A DNA stretch of 64,000 nucleotides from Sphaerochaeta sp. (GTDB lineage: Bacteria > Spirochaetota > Spirochaetia > Sphaerochaetales > Sphaerochaetaceae), in the NCBI GenBank assembly GCA_018399495.1, contig JAGYOG010000002.1, positions 62,001 through 126,000 on the forward strand, given 5' to 3'. Under the pieces are notes generated by a model, which saw nothing but the letters and a program-made list of their open reading frames with translations, was not told where the DNA came from and did no database searches. Within the stretch, counting starts at the first letter, position 1. Each line of letters starts with the position of its first letter. Position numbers and translations under genes: made by a program. Positions 36,352-46,152 of the stretch are shown here, one piece after another.

Positions 36352-36428
36352 GAGATAATCTCCAATTTTTACATCGCTTTACGCGGATAGTTTCTACTTA
36401 ATTCAGAGGATACTCCCCCGAGTGGTGC

Positions 36429-36457
36429 AGTATATAGACTGCCTGTATTTACGTCAA
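36429..36457 (-). promoter_or_regulatory. rpmH operon promoter
   Basis: Minus strand TTGACG (36457-36452), 17-bp spacer, TATACT (36434-36429). Near consensus, with a leader of about 70 nt to rpmH. Confidence 0.75.
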
Positions 36458-36461
36458 GTAA

Positions 36462-36782
36462 CTAAGAGCTTATCATCTGAATGCTCTTAATGCCAAGGGA
36501 TGGATACTTCTTTGCAAGCAGAGAAAGAATTTTTTTTTGCTGCATCATTGTAATCTGTGCCCAGGAAGGATGGTCAGCTTTCAGAACCAACGTAGCATAC
36601 TTTATTTCTACAATTTTAACATGGGGATACAAGCGGTTTCCAATAATCTTTTGCCATTCAAATCCAACGGCAGCTTTTGGATTATCAGGGCGAATATCAA
36701 GTCTACGCAAAACATAATCCAATACAGTCTTTGCTTCTAGTGGCTCATCATCCTTGCAGAGTCTTGTTTTCTTATCCTTCAT
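36462..36782 (-). CDS. dciA: DUF721/DciA-type replicative helicase loader candidate
   Basis: 106 aa from the ATG at 36782, which overlaps the recF stop. The DUF721 core reads EWQKIIGNRLYPHVKIVEIKYATLVLKADHPSWAQITMMQQKKIL. DciA proteins of this family load or assist the DnaB helicase in bacteria lacking DnaC/DnaI. Its place directly after recF in the origin cluster supports a replication role. Function is inferred from family. Confidence 0.85.
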   Translation of the reverse strand: MKDKKTRLCKDDEPLEAKTVLDYVLRRLDIRPDNPKAAVGFEWQKIIGNRLYPHVKIVEIKYATLVLKADHPSWAQITMMQQKKILSLLAKKYPSLGIKSIQMISS

Positions 36783-37863
36783 GGTTGATAAATCTTCCCT
36801 GTTCGACAGTATACACCAATGCGTTCTCATCTGCCAGAGAGAAGAAATAATGTTCTTCAGGCAAAAAAGTAAAGAAAGCCTGGCTATAAGATTGCATCAG
36901 TCTGAGAAATTGTGCTCGCCTTGTATGATCAAGCTCAAGGAGAACATCATCGACAAGTATCAAGGGTTTTTGTTTTGTTTTGTTTTCATAAAAAGCCATT
37001 TGCGCAGTACGAAAAATGAGGGAAGCAAGTCGTAATTGTCCGGTAGATCCCGTTTGTGAAAAATTTTGTGAACCTTCCATTACTTGAAATTTATCTCGAT
37101 GAATTCCGCTGGTTGTGGTCAACAGGTTTAAATCTCTGTCTCTTGTTTGTTCCAAGTAGTCAATTACCTCCTCCTTCGTTGCACAGGTACCCCAGGAGGG
37201 TTGGTATTCAATATGCACATTGATATCCTGACCCGAAACAGAACGATACATATCAGGAAAAATCTGGTCAAATTCAAATACAGCTCGTGTTCTTTCCTGT
37301 TGGATAGCAATGCCATAGGTGGCAAGTTGGATATCATAAACAGGAAGTAGCTCAAAATGTTGTTCCTTAATTGCCAAATTTCGTTGTCTCAAAACCAAGC
37401 GATACCGACGCATGTCATCAAAAAATAGTGGATTGTACATACTCATGATTTGGTCAAAGAATCTTCGTCGTTGTTCTGGTTCTCCCTTGATGAAAAAAAT
37501 ATCATCATGGCTGAACACAATACAGGGAATGTTATAAATTAATTCCTTTCTATCCCTGATTTCTCGTCCATCAAGCAGTACTGTTCTTTTTGCATCTTTG
37601 TATTCGAGAACGAGGGTGTGATATTGTTCATCATCTGTAACATATACCCCTTCAAGCTTGAAGTTTTTTTCCTTGTCTGTTGCAAGTTCCTTCAGCTGGT
37701 TTGTACGAAATGAAGAACCATAACAAAGCGTATATACTGCCTCAAGCAGGTTTGTTTTCCCCTGTCCATTCGGTCCAATGAGGAATACCTGCCGGTTGTC
37801 GACAGATATCTTATCACTTACAAGATTTCTAAATTGGTTAGTCCAAAGCTGGGTAAATTGCAT
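36772..37863 (-). CDS. recF: DNA replication and repair protein RecF
   Basis: SMC-like ATPase that loads RecA at gaps. 363 aa from the ATG at 37863, which overlaps the dnaN TGA. Walker A GPNGQGKTNLLEAVY, the signature region FSQTGSTGQLRLASLI, and Walker B LILVDDVLLELD are visible. Length is typical. Confidence 0.96.
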   Translation of the reverse strand: MQFTQLWTNQFRNLVSDKISVDNRQVFLIGPNGQGKTNLLEAVYTLCYGSSFRTNQLKELATDKEKNFKLEGVYVTDDEQYHTLVLEYKDAKRTVLLDGREIRDRKELIYNIPCIVFSHDDIFFIKGEPEQRRRFFDQIMSMYNPLFFDDMRRYRLVLRQRNLAIKEQHFELLPVYDIQLATYGIAIQQERTRAVFEFDQIFPDMYRSVSGQDINVHIEYQPSWGTCATKEEVIDYLEQTRDRDLNLLTTTSGIHRDKFQVMEGSQNFSQTGSTGQLRLASLIFRTAQMAFYENKTKQKPLILVDDVLLELDHTRRAQFLRLMQSYSQAFFTFLPEEHYFFSLADENALVYTVEQGRFINHEG

Positions 37864-38969
37864 CAAGCATTCGGTTGCATCGGCATGATGATATGAAAAT
37901 AATCCCTATTTCCATCAGGTTTTACTGTCATCGCTCGGGTCGGTTCAGTAAAGTTGATTGAGAAATATTCTCCTTCCATTGCCTTCAATGGATTTACTAG
38001 ATACGTGTAGTTTAAAGAGACCTTGCTATCGGGACCTTCATATTGACATGCAATAATTTCTTTTGCTTCTCCTACTTCGCTTTCATCACTGGTAAGCAAC
38101 ACTCCTGCTTCGCTGATATCCAAGAATATTCGTTTTGCTTTGTTCTCAACCAAAAGTGAGACTCTTCTTAAAGCATCCAGCATATCTTGGATTCTCATGG
38201 TACAGATATAGGTTTGTGTTTCAGGAATTACTCTACGATAATTTGGATACTGTCCTTTGATTAAAGTTGTATAGAACGTTCTATTTCCAATTTTTGCAAA
38301 GAGGATGTTTTCTGTTATTGCAAGTTTAAGCATTCCTTCATCAGTTGAGAGTTTCTTTAATTCAGTAAAGAATTTAGGAGGAATAATACTAGATGGGAAC
38401 ATAGGAAGCTCTTCTTCAAATGTCCTCTCCACTATGGAAAGTCTTCTTCCATCAGTAGCAACCATGTTCATGCCACTTGTATTTCTTTCGAGATAGAGTC
38501 CGCAAAGAAAATATCTTGTTTCGTCTTCACTGATGGCAAACATGGTTTGATTTGCCATATCAGTAAAGGTTTTCTGAGGAATCGTGAAATACGAAGAAGT
38601 TTCTGAATCTTCCAGAGAGGGAAATTCATCAGCACCAATGGTTCTCAGTTTGAAATCAATGTTTTGTTCTTCAGGTTTGATTGTAAGCATATCATCTTCC
38701 AATGAAAAATCAATTCTGGTGTTGGGAAGACTTCTAAGGATGTTTAGGAGTTTTTCACAAAAGACAGTAGTTTTTCCTTCTTGTAGTGTTTCGACTGCAA
38801 TTTCTGTGCTGAAACCCAATTTTTGGTCTGTCGATTTGATGATGAGTTTTCCCCCAAAGGTTTCTAAATAGACGTTACTGGTGATAGAAAGAGAGTTTCT
38901 CTGACTGGTAAAATCCATTGAATATAGTATTTCGTTGAGGATGTCCTCTTTGTTGCAAATAAATTTCAT
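37863..38969 (-). CDS. dnaN: DNA polymerase III beta clamp
   Basis: Ring-shaped sliding clamp, 368 aa, three repeated domains. The C-terminal end YFHIIMPMQ is the usual clamp terminus. AGGAGT precedes the ATG. The origin region lies between it and dnaA; the dnaN-recF-dciA order continues leftward. Confidence 0.97.
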   Translation of the reverse strand: MKFICNKEDILNEILYSMDFTSQRNSLSITSNVYLETFGGKLIIKSTDQKLGFSTEIAVETLQEGKTTVFCEKLLNILRSLPNTRIDFSLEDDMLTIKPEEQNIDFKLRTIGADEFPSLEDSETSSYFTIPQKTFTDMANQTMFAISEDETRYFLCGLYLERNTSGMNMVATDGRRLSIVERTFEEELPMFPSSIIPPKFFTELKKLSTDEGMLKLAITENILFAKIGNRTFYTTLIKGQYPNYRRVIPETQTYICTMRIQDMLDALRRVSLLVENKAKRIFLDISEAGVLLTSDESEVGEAKEIIACQYEGPDSKVSLNYTYLVNPLKAMEGEYFSINFTEPTRAMTVKPDGNRDYFHIIMPMQPNA

Positions 38970-39185
38970 ATTAATACTCCTAGATTATTAAAAAATATAG
39001 TAATAATAGTAATAATAGCATAGATTCTGTGGATAACTTTTTAATTTCTTCTCCAAAAAATGATTAATTTTTGTTATCTTGTGGATAACTTGCTGAGTTA
39101 TCCACATTCCTTCCACAAGGAAAAAAGTTCTATCCACAAGTTTCCGAAGTTATCCACAATCTATACCTTGGCTATCCACAAGATT
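38970..39185. other. Chromosomal origin of replication (oriC)
   Basis: The dnaA-dnaN gap contains six DnaA boxes: TGTGGATAA at 39028 and 39080, TTATCCACA at 39098 and 39150, and CTATCCACA at 39130 and 39172. An AT-rich trio run is on the dnaN side. Box orientation changes at about 39092. Gene directions diverge around this area (dnaA side leftward, gyrBA rightward), as expected for an origin. Confidence 0.9.
38998..39018 (+). other. DnaA-trio run of the origin
   Basis: Seven in-register trinucleotides TAG-TAA-TAA-TAG-TAA-TAA-TAG, followed by 9 bp and then a perfect DnaA box (39028-39036). This is the arrangement described for the basal unwinding element of other bacteria. Confidence 0.7.
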
Positions 39186-40607
39186 TTACCGCTTACTATT
39201 TGTTAAGTCCCTTTTTAATTTTACAATGGTATTTGCAAAGGATTCATCTCCTTTCATTAGTGATTCAATTCTGTCATGTGCATGCATCACTGTAGTGTGG
39301 TCTCTCCCTCCAAATTCAGTACCAATTTCAGTGGTAGAATACTCAGTAATATCTCTAGCCAAAAACATGGCAATCTGCCGTGGTTGTATGAGAGATTTAT
39401 TCTTCTTTTTTCCTTTAATCTCAAAGTTGCTTACATTGAAGTATTCTCCCACTACCTTGATGATGGTATCTATTGAGAGGGTCTGGTTTGAGTTGGCAGC
39501 CAAGGAAGGGAGAATGCCAAGAAGTTCTTTTGCTTTGTCTAATGATATTTCCTGTCCAAGTAGTTCACTATAGGCAATGAGTTTGGTTAGTGACGATTCA
39601 AGATCCCTCACATTAGTGCATACATTGGTAGCAATATAGTTAAGAATCTCTTCACTCATAGAACTTCCCCGTTCTACAAGTTTCTTTTTGAGAATAGCCA
39701 TTCTTGTTTCATAGTTTGGTGGTTGTAAATCAACATTCAATCCTCTCTCAAATCTAGAACTCAGACGATCGGTAATGTTTTTCAGCTCGCTGATTGGTCG
39801 GTCACAAGTGAATACCATTTGTTTCTTTGACTCATAAAGGTTGTTGAAGGTGTGGAATAACTCTTCCTGGGTGCTGTCTTTTCCTTGCAGGAAGTGTATA
39901 TCATCAATGAGCAGCACATCCACTTTGCGAAACTTGTTTTTGAATTGTTGAGTTCTTTGCGAGCCAATTGATTCTATGAATTCATTGGTAAACATCTCAG
40001 CTGTTACATACATGACCTTCAACTCAGGAGTATTGTTGATAATGTAATTTCCAATAGAGTTCAAGAGGTGGGTTTTCCCAAGTCCTACACCACCATAGAT
40101 GAGACATGGATTGTAGCTGACTCCTGGGTTTTTTGCGATGGCGAGACTTGCATTATAGGCAAATGCAGAGTTATCTCCAATAACGAAGGTATGAAACTCA
40201 TAGGAAGGATTCAGATTGCAATCCTTTTTCATCCTTAATGTTTTTTCTTCGCTCATTTGTGGATTTGGTTGAATACTGATAATTGGTTTTTCCTTGGGGG
40301 GTTCTTTCGTTTCCTTTGATGGTTGTTGTATTTGTTCAATTTTTGAACGTGCAACAACTTCGAATACAATATCGATATCCTCTCCCGTTAATTCAATCAT
40401 TGTATTACGTATCATATCCCTGTAACGGGCTATTACTGTGTCAAGAATAAACTGGCTTGCCACGGCCAATACTACCTTGTGATTATCTGATCGTAGGTAG
40501 GCAATTCTATTGAACCAGGTATGGTATTCCTGTCCTGGAAGGGTTTCCTTGATACGGGAGGCAGTTTCCTGCCAGAACTCATAGTATATGTTTTGTGCTT
40601 CGCTCAT
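39186..40607 (-). CDS. dnaA: Chromosomal replication initiator DnaA
   Basis: Binds DnaA boxes and opens oriC. 473 aa: domain I (about 1-85), linker, AAA+ domain with Walker A GGVGLGKTH and Walker B VLLIDDIHFLQGK, and a DNA-binding domain with GGRDHTTVMHA. Length is normal. It appears leaderless: TTGCAC-N17-TAAAAT ends 6 nt before the ATG and there is no ribosome site. Confidence 0.98.
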   Translation of the reverse strand: MSEAQNIYYEFWQETASRIKETLPGQEYHTWFNRIAYLRSDNHKVVLAVASQFILDTVIARYRDMIRNTMIELTGEDIDIVFEVVARSKIEQIQQPSKETKEPPKEKPIISIQPNPQMSEEKTLRMKKDCNLNPSYEFHTFVIGDNSAFAYNASLAIAKNPGVSYNPCLIYGGVGLGKTHLLNSIGNYIINNTPELKVMYVTAEMFTNEFIESIGSQRTQQFKNKFRKVDVLLIDDIHFLQGKDSTQEELFHTFNNLYESKKQMVFTCDRPISELKNITDRLSSRFERGLNVDLQPPNYETRMAILKKKLVERGSSMSEEILNYIATNVCTNVRDLESSLTKLIAYSELLGQEISLDKAKELLGILPSLAANSNQTLSIDTIIKVVGEYFNVSNFEIKGKKKNKSLIQPRQIAMFLARDITEYSTTEIGTEFGGRDHTTVMHAHDRIESLMKGDESFANTIVKLKRDLTNSKR

Positions 40608-40613
40608 GCGGCC

Positions 40614-40642
40614 ATTTTACCTTGTAGTGTCAGACGGTGCAA
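40614..40642 (-). promoter_or_regulatory. Predicted leaderless dnaA promoter
   Basis: Minus strand TTGCAC (40642-40637), 17-bp spacer, TAAAAT (40619-40614), 6 nt to the ATG at 40607. Confidence 0.5.
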
Positions 40643-40726
40643 GTATTGTACAGCTTGCCAGTTATGTTGGTTTATAAAATCTTGTAATAAAAGAAGTAAT
40701 AAATTGGTTCGAATTCTTGTGCAAGC

Positions 40727-40755
40727 TTGCAACTCCCCCATAATTTTGGTATACT
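40727..40755 (+). promoter_or_regulatory. gyrB promoter
   Basis: TTGCAA at 40727-40732, 17-bp spacer, TATACT at 40750-40755. The leader of about 45 nt ends with AAGGAT before the gyrB ATG. A second TTGACA lies at 40765-40770 but has no convincing -10. Confidence 0.6.
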
Positions 40756-40807
40756 TAATAGGAATTGACACATGTATTTTTTTTATTATTACATAAGGAT
40801 ATAACGA

Positions 40808-42841
40808 ATGAGTGAAGGGAGCTTTGATAACGGAACGTTGGAGCCATCCTTGCACCAAGATGGTGTAGAGATGGCTTCTATTTCCCATGGTTATTCTGCC
40901 GGGAGTATTCAGGTCCTCAAGGGTCTTGAGGCTGTTCGAAAACGACCTGGCATGTACATCGGATCCACAGGTATTGAAGGGTTACATCATCTCGTATACG
41001 AGGTGGTTGATAACAGTATTGATGAGGCAATGGCCGGTTACTGTTCAGAAATTCGGGTTTTCCTAGATGTTGATGATGAGGGGAGGCAGATTTGTACGGT
41101 AGAAGACAATGGCCGTGGTATTCCTGTCGATCCACACCCAACTGAGAGAATAAGCTCGCTGGAAATTGCACTGACTCAGCTACATGCTGGAGGCAAGTTT
41201 GACAAGAATTCCTACAAGGTTTCCGGTGGGTTACATGGAGTGGGTGTCTCTTGTGTGAATGCCCTTTCGATTTCAATGGAAGTTACCATCTATCGCGATG
41301 GGGGAATATATCGCCAGCTTTACAGCTGTGGCTTGCCCAAGACCGAAGTACTACGTATAGGAGATACTGATCGTAGCGGCACAGTGGTAAAATTCTCTCC
41401 CGACTACTCCATCATGGAACAGAATGCCTTCAGCTATGAAGTGTTGGTCAACCGTTTTAGGGAGCTTTCCTTCCTGAATAAAGGTGTATCAATTTCTCTC
41501 ACTGATCGTAGGGAAGATACAGCTAAAGAACAAACATTTCACTCACAGGGTGGTATTTCCCAGTTTGTAAGTTATCTTAACGAATTTAAGCGAGTTCTGG
41601 TTGACCCTCCCATATCCATTGAGGGGGAAAGGGATTCCATCAAAGTAGAAATAGGTTTGCAGTACAATGATAAGTACGACGAAAAAGTACTTACCTTTGT
41701 CAACAATATCAACACTCGTGAGGGTGGGACCCATCTGACCGGTTTTAGAACCGGATTGAGTAGGGTTATCAACGTACAACTACAGAAAAACCCCAAACTC
41801 TTGAAAAAGTATGAAGAGAAACTCGAACAGAGTGATATCTCGGAAGGTTTGACAGCTGTTATTTCTGTGAAGGTTCCTGAGCCCCAGTTTGAAGGACAGA
41901 CCAAGATGAAGTTGGGTAACTCTACGGTAACCGGGGTTGTTTTCTCTATGGTGTATGAGAAGCTGGGTAACTATTTCGATGAGTTCCCCGCACAGACGGA
42001 AACAATTCTGCAGAAGATTATCAGTGCTGCACTTGGAAGAGTTGCTGCCCGCAAGGCACGAGAGCAGATTAGGAAGAAGAGTGAAGGTGGTGGCCTGCCC
42101 GGCAAATTGGCTGACTGTTCTGAAAAGGATCCTGCTAAGTGTGAGGTATTCATCGTTGAGGGTGACTCAGCAGGTGGTTCTGCAAAGCAGGGTCGTGACC
42201 GGAAATTTCAGGCAATTCTCCCTCTCTGGGGAAAGATGCTTAATGTTGAGAAGGCCCAAGAATTCAAAGTATTGGGGAATGACAAGCTTCAGCCGGTTAT
42301 TTCCTCCATCGGTGCAGGTATCACGCGATACAACAATATGGGCAAAGATGAAGATTTCGAAAATGATGTAAACTTTGATCTCAACAAAGCAAGATATCAT
42401 AAGATTATCATTATGGCAGACGCCGACGTCGATGGATCGCATATCAGGACATTGTTGCTGACGTTCTTCTTTAGATACATGCGACCCCTCATTGAAGCTG
42501 GCTATATCTACTTTGCAATGCCTCCTTTGTACAAGATCACCATAGGGAAAAAGGTTTTTTATGCCTATGATGAGGAAGCCAGAACCAAGATTCTCGAGGA
42601 ACACCATGTGAAAGATGAGAACAAGGTTGGTCTCCAGCGATACAAAGGTCTTGGTGAAATGAACCCCGATCAGCTTTGGGAGACAACCATGAATCCCGAA
42701 ACACGCATGATCAGTCAGATTTCTCTTGATGATGCAGAGGAAGCTGACAGGGTCTTCAGCATGCTCATGGGTGAAGAAGTAGAGCCACGTAGGGCTTTCA
42801 TTGACGCAAATGCCGTCTATGTTTCGAATTTGGATATCTAG
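40808..42841 (+). CDS. gyrB: DNA gyrase subunit B
   Basis: ATPase subunit of gyrase, 677 aa. The GHKL ATP site shows EVVDNSIDEAMAG and GGLHGVG. The TOPRIM domain shows VEGDSAGGSAKQGRDR and MADADVDGSHIRTL. The motif after TOPRIM reads LPLWGKMLNVEKA instead of the more common LPLRGKILNVEKA. The gene lies 15 bp before gyrA, forming an operon. Confidence 0.98.
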   Translation: MSEGSFDNGTLEPSLHQDGVEMASISHGYSAGSIQVLKGLEAVRKRPGMYIGSTGIEGLHHLVYEVVDNSIDEAMAGYCSEIRVFLDVDDEGRQICTVEDNGRGIPVDPHPTERISSLEIALTQLHAGGKFDKNSYKVSGGLHGVGVSCVNALSISMEVTIYRDGGIYRQLYSCGLPKTEVLRIGDTDRSGTVVKFSPDYSIMEQNAFSYEVLVNRFRELSFLNKGVSISLTDRREDTAKEQTFHSQGGISQFVSYLNEFKRVLVDPPISIEGERDSIKVEIGLQYNDKYDEKVLTFVNNINTREGGTHLTGFRTGLSRVINVQLQKNPKLLKKYEEKLEQSDISEGLTAVISVKVPEPQFEGQTKMKLGNSTVTGVVFSMVYEKLGNYFDEFPAQTETILQKIISAALGRVAARKAREQIRKKSEGGGLPGKLADCSEKDPAKCEVFIVEGDSAGGSAKQGRDRKFQAILPLWGKMLNVEKAQEFKVLGNDKLQPVISSIGAGITRYNNMGKDEDFENDVNFDLNKARYHKIIIMADADVDGSHIRTLLLTFFFRYMRPLIEAGYIYFAMPPLYKITIGKKVFYAYDEEARTKILEEHHVKDENKVGLQRYKGLGEMNPDQLWETTMNPETRMISQISLDDAEEADRVFSMLMGEEVEPRRAFIDANAVYVSNLDI

Positions 42842-42856
42842 TATAAGGACATAATC

Positions 42857-45409
42857 GTGGAAGAAATAAACGAAAATAGGACAATAGTGATAGACGTGGC
42901 AAAGGAGATGCGAACCTCGTATCTCAATTATGCCATGTCCGTCATTGTTAGCAGGGCACTGCCTGATGTACGTGACGGTCTCAAACCGGTCCATAGAAGA
43001 ATCCTCTTTGATATGCATGAGATGGGTCTAAGGGCCAACTCCTCATATAAGAAATGTGCACGTATTGTTGGTGACGTACTTGGTAAGTATCACCCCCATG
43101 GTGATGGATCAGTCTATGATGCTTTGGTACGCCTTGCACAGGATTTTTCCTTGCGCTATCCGGTGGTAAATCCTCAGGGTAACTTTGGGTCCATTGACGG
43201 TGACCCAGCTGCAGCAATGCGATATACCGAGGCCAAGATGAGCCGAATCGGCGAAGAGATGTTGCAGGATATCCAAAAGGAAACCGTTGATTACGGGCCC
43301 AACTACGATGACTCTATGACTGAGCCTTTGGTACTTCCTGCTTCTTTTCCGTTCCTGTTGGCAAACGGAAGTAGTGGAATTGCGGTCGGTATGGCCACCA
43401 ATATGGCTCCTCACAACCTACAGGAAATCTCTGACGCCATCTGTGCGGTCATTGAAAACCCTGATATCACCATTGATGAGCTGATGGAGCATATTAAGGG
43501 GCCTGATTTCCCCTCCGGTGGAGTCATCTGTGGTATGCAGGGCATTAAGGATGCATTTACTACTGGTCGGGGAAAGATTGTTATGCGTTCGGTATATGAG
43601 ATTGAGGAAAGTGACCGTGGTCACGACCAGATTATCTTCACCGAGATTCCCTACCAGGTTAATAAAGCTGATTTAGTGAAGAAGATTGATGACCTCCGCA
43701 AGGATGGTGCAATCCCTATGATTAGCATGGTACGTGATGAATCTGACCGTAATGGCATTAGGGTTGTGGTAGAGCTGAAAATGGGTTCCGAGCCAATGGT
43801 GGTACTCAATCAATTGTTCAGTCGGACCGCTCTACAGACCAATTTCAATGTAAACAATCTTGCATTGGTACGGGGAAGACCTAAACTACTCACTCTCAAG
43901 GAGATGTTGCTCTATTATATCGAGCATCGTACTGAAGTGGTAATCAGAAGGACCCAGTATGATTTACGGAAGGCACAAGAACGTGCTCATATTCTCAGAG
44001 GGTTGAAAATTGGTCTGGACAATATTGATGAGGTCATTAAAATCATCAAGGAGTCAGATGATAATACAATAGCTGCAAATCGTCTTGTAGAACGATTTGA
44101 GTTGGATGATGTTCAAGCCCAAGCAATCATCGACATGAAACTTGGTCGATTGAGCCACCTCGAGACTTCCAAGATATTGGATGAGTTGGGTGAACTTGAA
44201 CAGAAGATTGCGTATTATCAGGAATTGCTTGCAGATGATCAGAAAATCCTGGACGTTGTAAAATCTGAAGTTCGCTCCCTTCCCTCTTCCCTTGTACCAA
44301 AAGATCACAGACTCACGAGAATTGCTCGGGAGGAATTGGGGCAGGCAACTGATGAGGATTTTATCAAGGAAGAGAGTGTTGTTGTTTTGATCAGCAACAA
44401 GGGATTTGCCAAACGGATTCCTATTGGTGAGTACGACGCACACGGACGTGCAGGTAAGGGCACTAGGACAACAAAACTGCAGGACGGCGATTTCGTCAAT
44501 CATATGTTTGTTGCCTCAACCCATGAATATGTAATGTTTGTAAGTAATGCAGGTAAAGCATATTACATCAAGGGCTTTCAGATTCCTGAGGCTACCAAAA
44601 CAGCAAAGGGAACCAGTATCAAGAATATCCTTCAGTTGGAGACTACTGAGAAGATTACCTCTATTATTGCATTTAAAAAATTCAGTGAAGACAAGTATCT
44701 CATGATGGCTACCCGACAGGGTGTTGTGAAGAAGGTTTCCCTATCCAATTTTGTGAATGCAAAGGCTCGTGGTATCAGGGCTTTGTTCCTCGATGAAGGT
44801 GATGAGCTGTTAAGCTGTGATCTTGTTGAGGAAGGCGATGAAGTTATGTTTATTACCAAGTATGGTCGTGGGCTGCGCTTCCGACAGGATGATGTACGTG
44901 CAATGGGAAGAGCAAGCCGTGGTGTCCGTGGTATTCGTCTGATTGGAGATGACCAGGTAGCAGGGCTCTTGAAGGTTGATGATACCCATAGAATCCTCAT
45001 GATTACAGAAAATGGACAAGGTAAGCAGGTTACCTTCGATAGCTTCAATGTTCATGGTAGAGGAACACAGGGACAGAAAATCTTCCGTCTTGGAACCAAA
45101 GCAACCTTTATTGTTGGCGTGCTGAGTGTAAATGATGAGAATGATGTTGTGTGTGTCACCATGATGGGACAGACGCTCAGAGTCCATTGTGATTCGATCT
45201 CAGTGCAAGGAAGAAATGCTGCAGGAGTACGTGTTGTATCCATGAAGTGGAAAAACGACTCTATCGTGGCCATTGCTTCTACTGAGAAAGATGAAGAGGA
45301 AGAAGTAGAAATCCCAGAAGCCCCAAATCCAGAAGATGAGGAGCAAGCGGAGAGTATTGCGGATGATGAGTCTGAAGAGGATATAACTGACGATTCAGAT
45401 AACGAATAA
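42857..45409 (+). CDS. gyrA: DNA gyrase subunit A
   Basis: DNA cleavage and wrapping subunit, 850 aa, GTG start. The catalytic tyrosine is Y123 in [10 protein letters not shown]. The quinolone region reads [12 protein letters not shown], with Gly84 at the position of E. coli Ser83. The C-terminal beta-pinwheel begins about residue 510; the GyrA-box region reads HGRAGKG, a degenerate match to QRRGGRG. The last 40 or so residues are strongly acidic (EKDEEEEVE... DDSDNE), a tail that may tune wrapping. Confidence 0.97.
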   Translation: MEEINENRTIVIDVAKEMRTSYLNYAMSVIVSRALPDVRDGLKPVHRRILFDMHEMGLRANSSYKKCARIVGDVLGKYHPHGDGSVYDALVRLAQDFSLRYPVVNPQGNFGSIDGDPAAAMRYTEAKMSRIGEEMLQDIQKETVDYGPNYDDSMTEPLVLPASFPFLLANGSSGIAVGMATNMAPHNLQEISDAICAVIENPDITIDELMEHIKGPDFPSGGVICGMQGIKDAFTTGRGKIVMRSVYEIEESDRGHDQIIFTEIPYQVNKADLVKKIDDLRKDGAIPMISMVRDESDRNGIRVVVELKMGSEPMVVLNQLFSRTALQTNFNVNNLALVRGRPKLLTLKEMLLYYIEHRTEVVIRRTQYDLRKAQERAHILRGLKIGLDNIDEVIKIIKESDDNTIAANRLVERFELDDVQAQAIIDMKLGRLSHLETSKILDELGELEQKIAYYQELLADDQKILDVVKSEVRSLPSSLVPKDHRLTRIAREELGQATDEDFIKEESVVVLISNKGFAKRIPIGEYDAHGRAGKGTRTTKLQDGDFVNHMFVASTHEYVMFVSNAGKAYYIKGFQIPEATKTAKGTSIKNILQLETTEKITSIIAFKKFSEDKYLMMATRQGVVKKVSLSNFVNAKARGIRALFLDEGDELLSCDLVEEGDEVMFITKYGRGLRFRQDDVRAMGRASRGVRGIRLIGDDQVAGLLKVDDTHRILMITENGQGKQVTFDSFNVHGRGTQGQKIFRLGTKATFIVGVLSVNDENDVVCVTMMGQTLRVHCDSISVQGRNAAGVRVVSMKWKNDSIVAIASTEKDEEEEVEIPEAPNPEDEEQAESIADDESEEDITDDSDNE

Positions 45410-45430
45410 AACATCTGTTAAGTGGTATAG

Positions 45431-45465
45431 TGGGCTGTTTCCGTAATAGGAAACAGCCCATTTTA
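45431..45465 (+). terminator. Terminator after gyrA
   Basis: A perfect 12-bp stem, TGGGCTGTTTCC (45431-45442) with its complement (45449-45460), loop GTAATA, followed by TTTTAG. Confidence 0.85.
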
Positions 45466-45662
45466 GACTCGAAAAAACTGCCCCTATCTCCAAGCATATC
45501 TGTACTGTTATATAGAAACATTGACATAAAAACCTGCAACTAGTGCACTGAATTGCTGATTTTTCATATTTTGAGATTCATTTGAAAATCGAGGGTAAAA
45601 AACCAACCAGATCCAATGATGTAGGTTCAATACAATAGTCTGTACTTACAGATCATGCTTAC

Positions 45663-45676
45663 GTTTCACGTGAAAC
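45663..45676. other. parS site 1
   Basis: GTTTCACGTGAAAC, the core ParB-binding palindrome, flanked by C and A. Confidence 0.9.
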
Positions 45677-45805
45677 ATAGAGTGATTAATGCATAAAATT
45701 CTAGGGTGTGCTTACCTTCAATAGATAGAGGATCCAAGAAAGAAAGAGGGTAGGGGACAGTAACGGTATGCTTATATCATTTGGTTCTTCTGATAGTGCT
45801 TTGGT

Positions 45806-45819
45806 GTTTCACGTGAAAC
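45806..45819. other. parS site 2
   Basis: GTTTCACGTGAAAC, perfect core palindrome. Confidence 0.9.
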
Positions 45820-46012
45820 CTCTAGCAGAAGGAAATAGTAATTGGATGGCATGACCACCTCAGGGGTATGTATAGTTGAATAAGGGGAGTGAGCTATTAC
45901 TGTAATACATCTCTTAGAACGAACTTCTTGTATATGGAGTCTGATTGGTAAAAGAAGTGTTATCGCAATTCGACTAAAATTATTAAGAATCATATGATAC
46001 TTTTTTATGATT

Positions 46013-46026
46013 GTTTCACGTGAAAC
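46013..46026. other. parS site 3
   Basis: GTTTCACGTGAAAC with flanking T and A, giving the full 16-bp consensus. Confidence 0.92.
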
Positions 46027-46114
46027 ATCGGTTATCTTGGTAGAGAGTTGATTCGAATAGATTGTGTAAATCGAAACGTGATTCAGGGTATAAAAAAATA
46101 CGTCCCACGCAAAT

Positions 46115-46128
46115 GTTTCACGTGAAAC
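46115..46128. other. parS site 4
   Basis: GTTTCACGTGAAAC, perfect core palindrome. Confidence 0.9.
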
Positions 46129-46152
46129 GTATCAAAAGTGATTTTCCGATTA

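Larger units (their letters stand above)
45466..46152. other. Gene-free parS region
   Basis: About 690 bp with no reading frame I can support. It contains four parS sites and is otherwise AT-rich. It probably serves as the chromosome centromere for ParAB. Confidence 0.75.

Noticed and set aside
40703-40716. tRNA T-loop-like GGTTCGAATTC
   Set aside because: No cloverleaf arms can be drawn around it; it lies in the dnaA-gyrB promoter gap.
45772-45993. 73-aa minus-strand frame in the parS block
   Set aside because: It spans a parS palindrome, has no ribosome site and no recognisable features.
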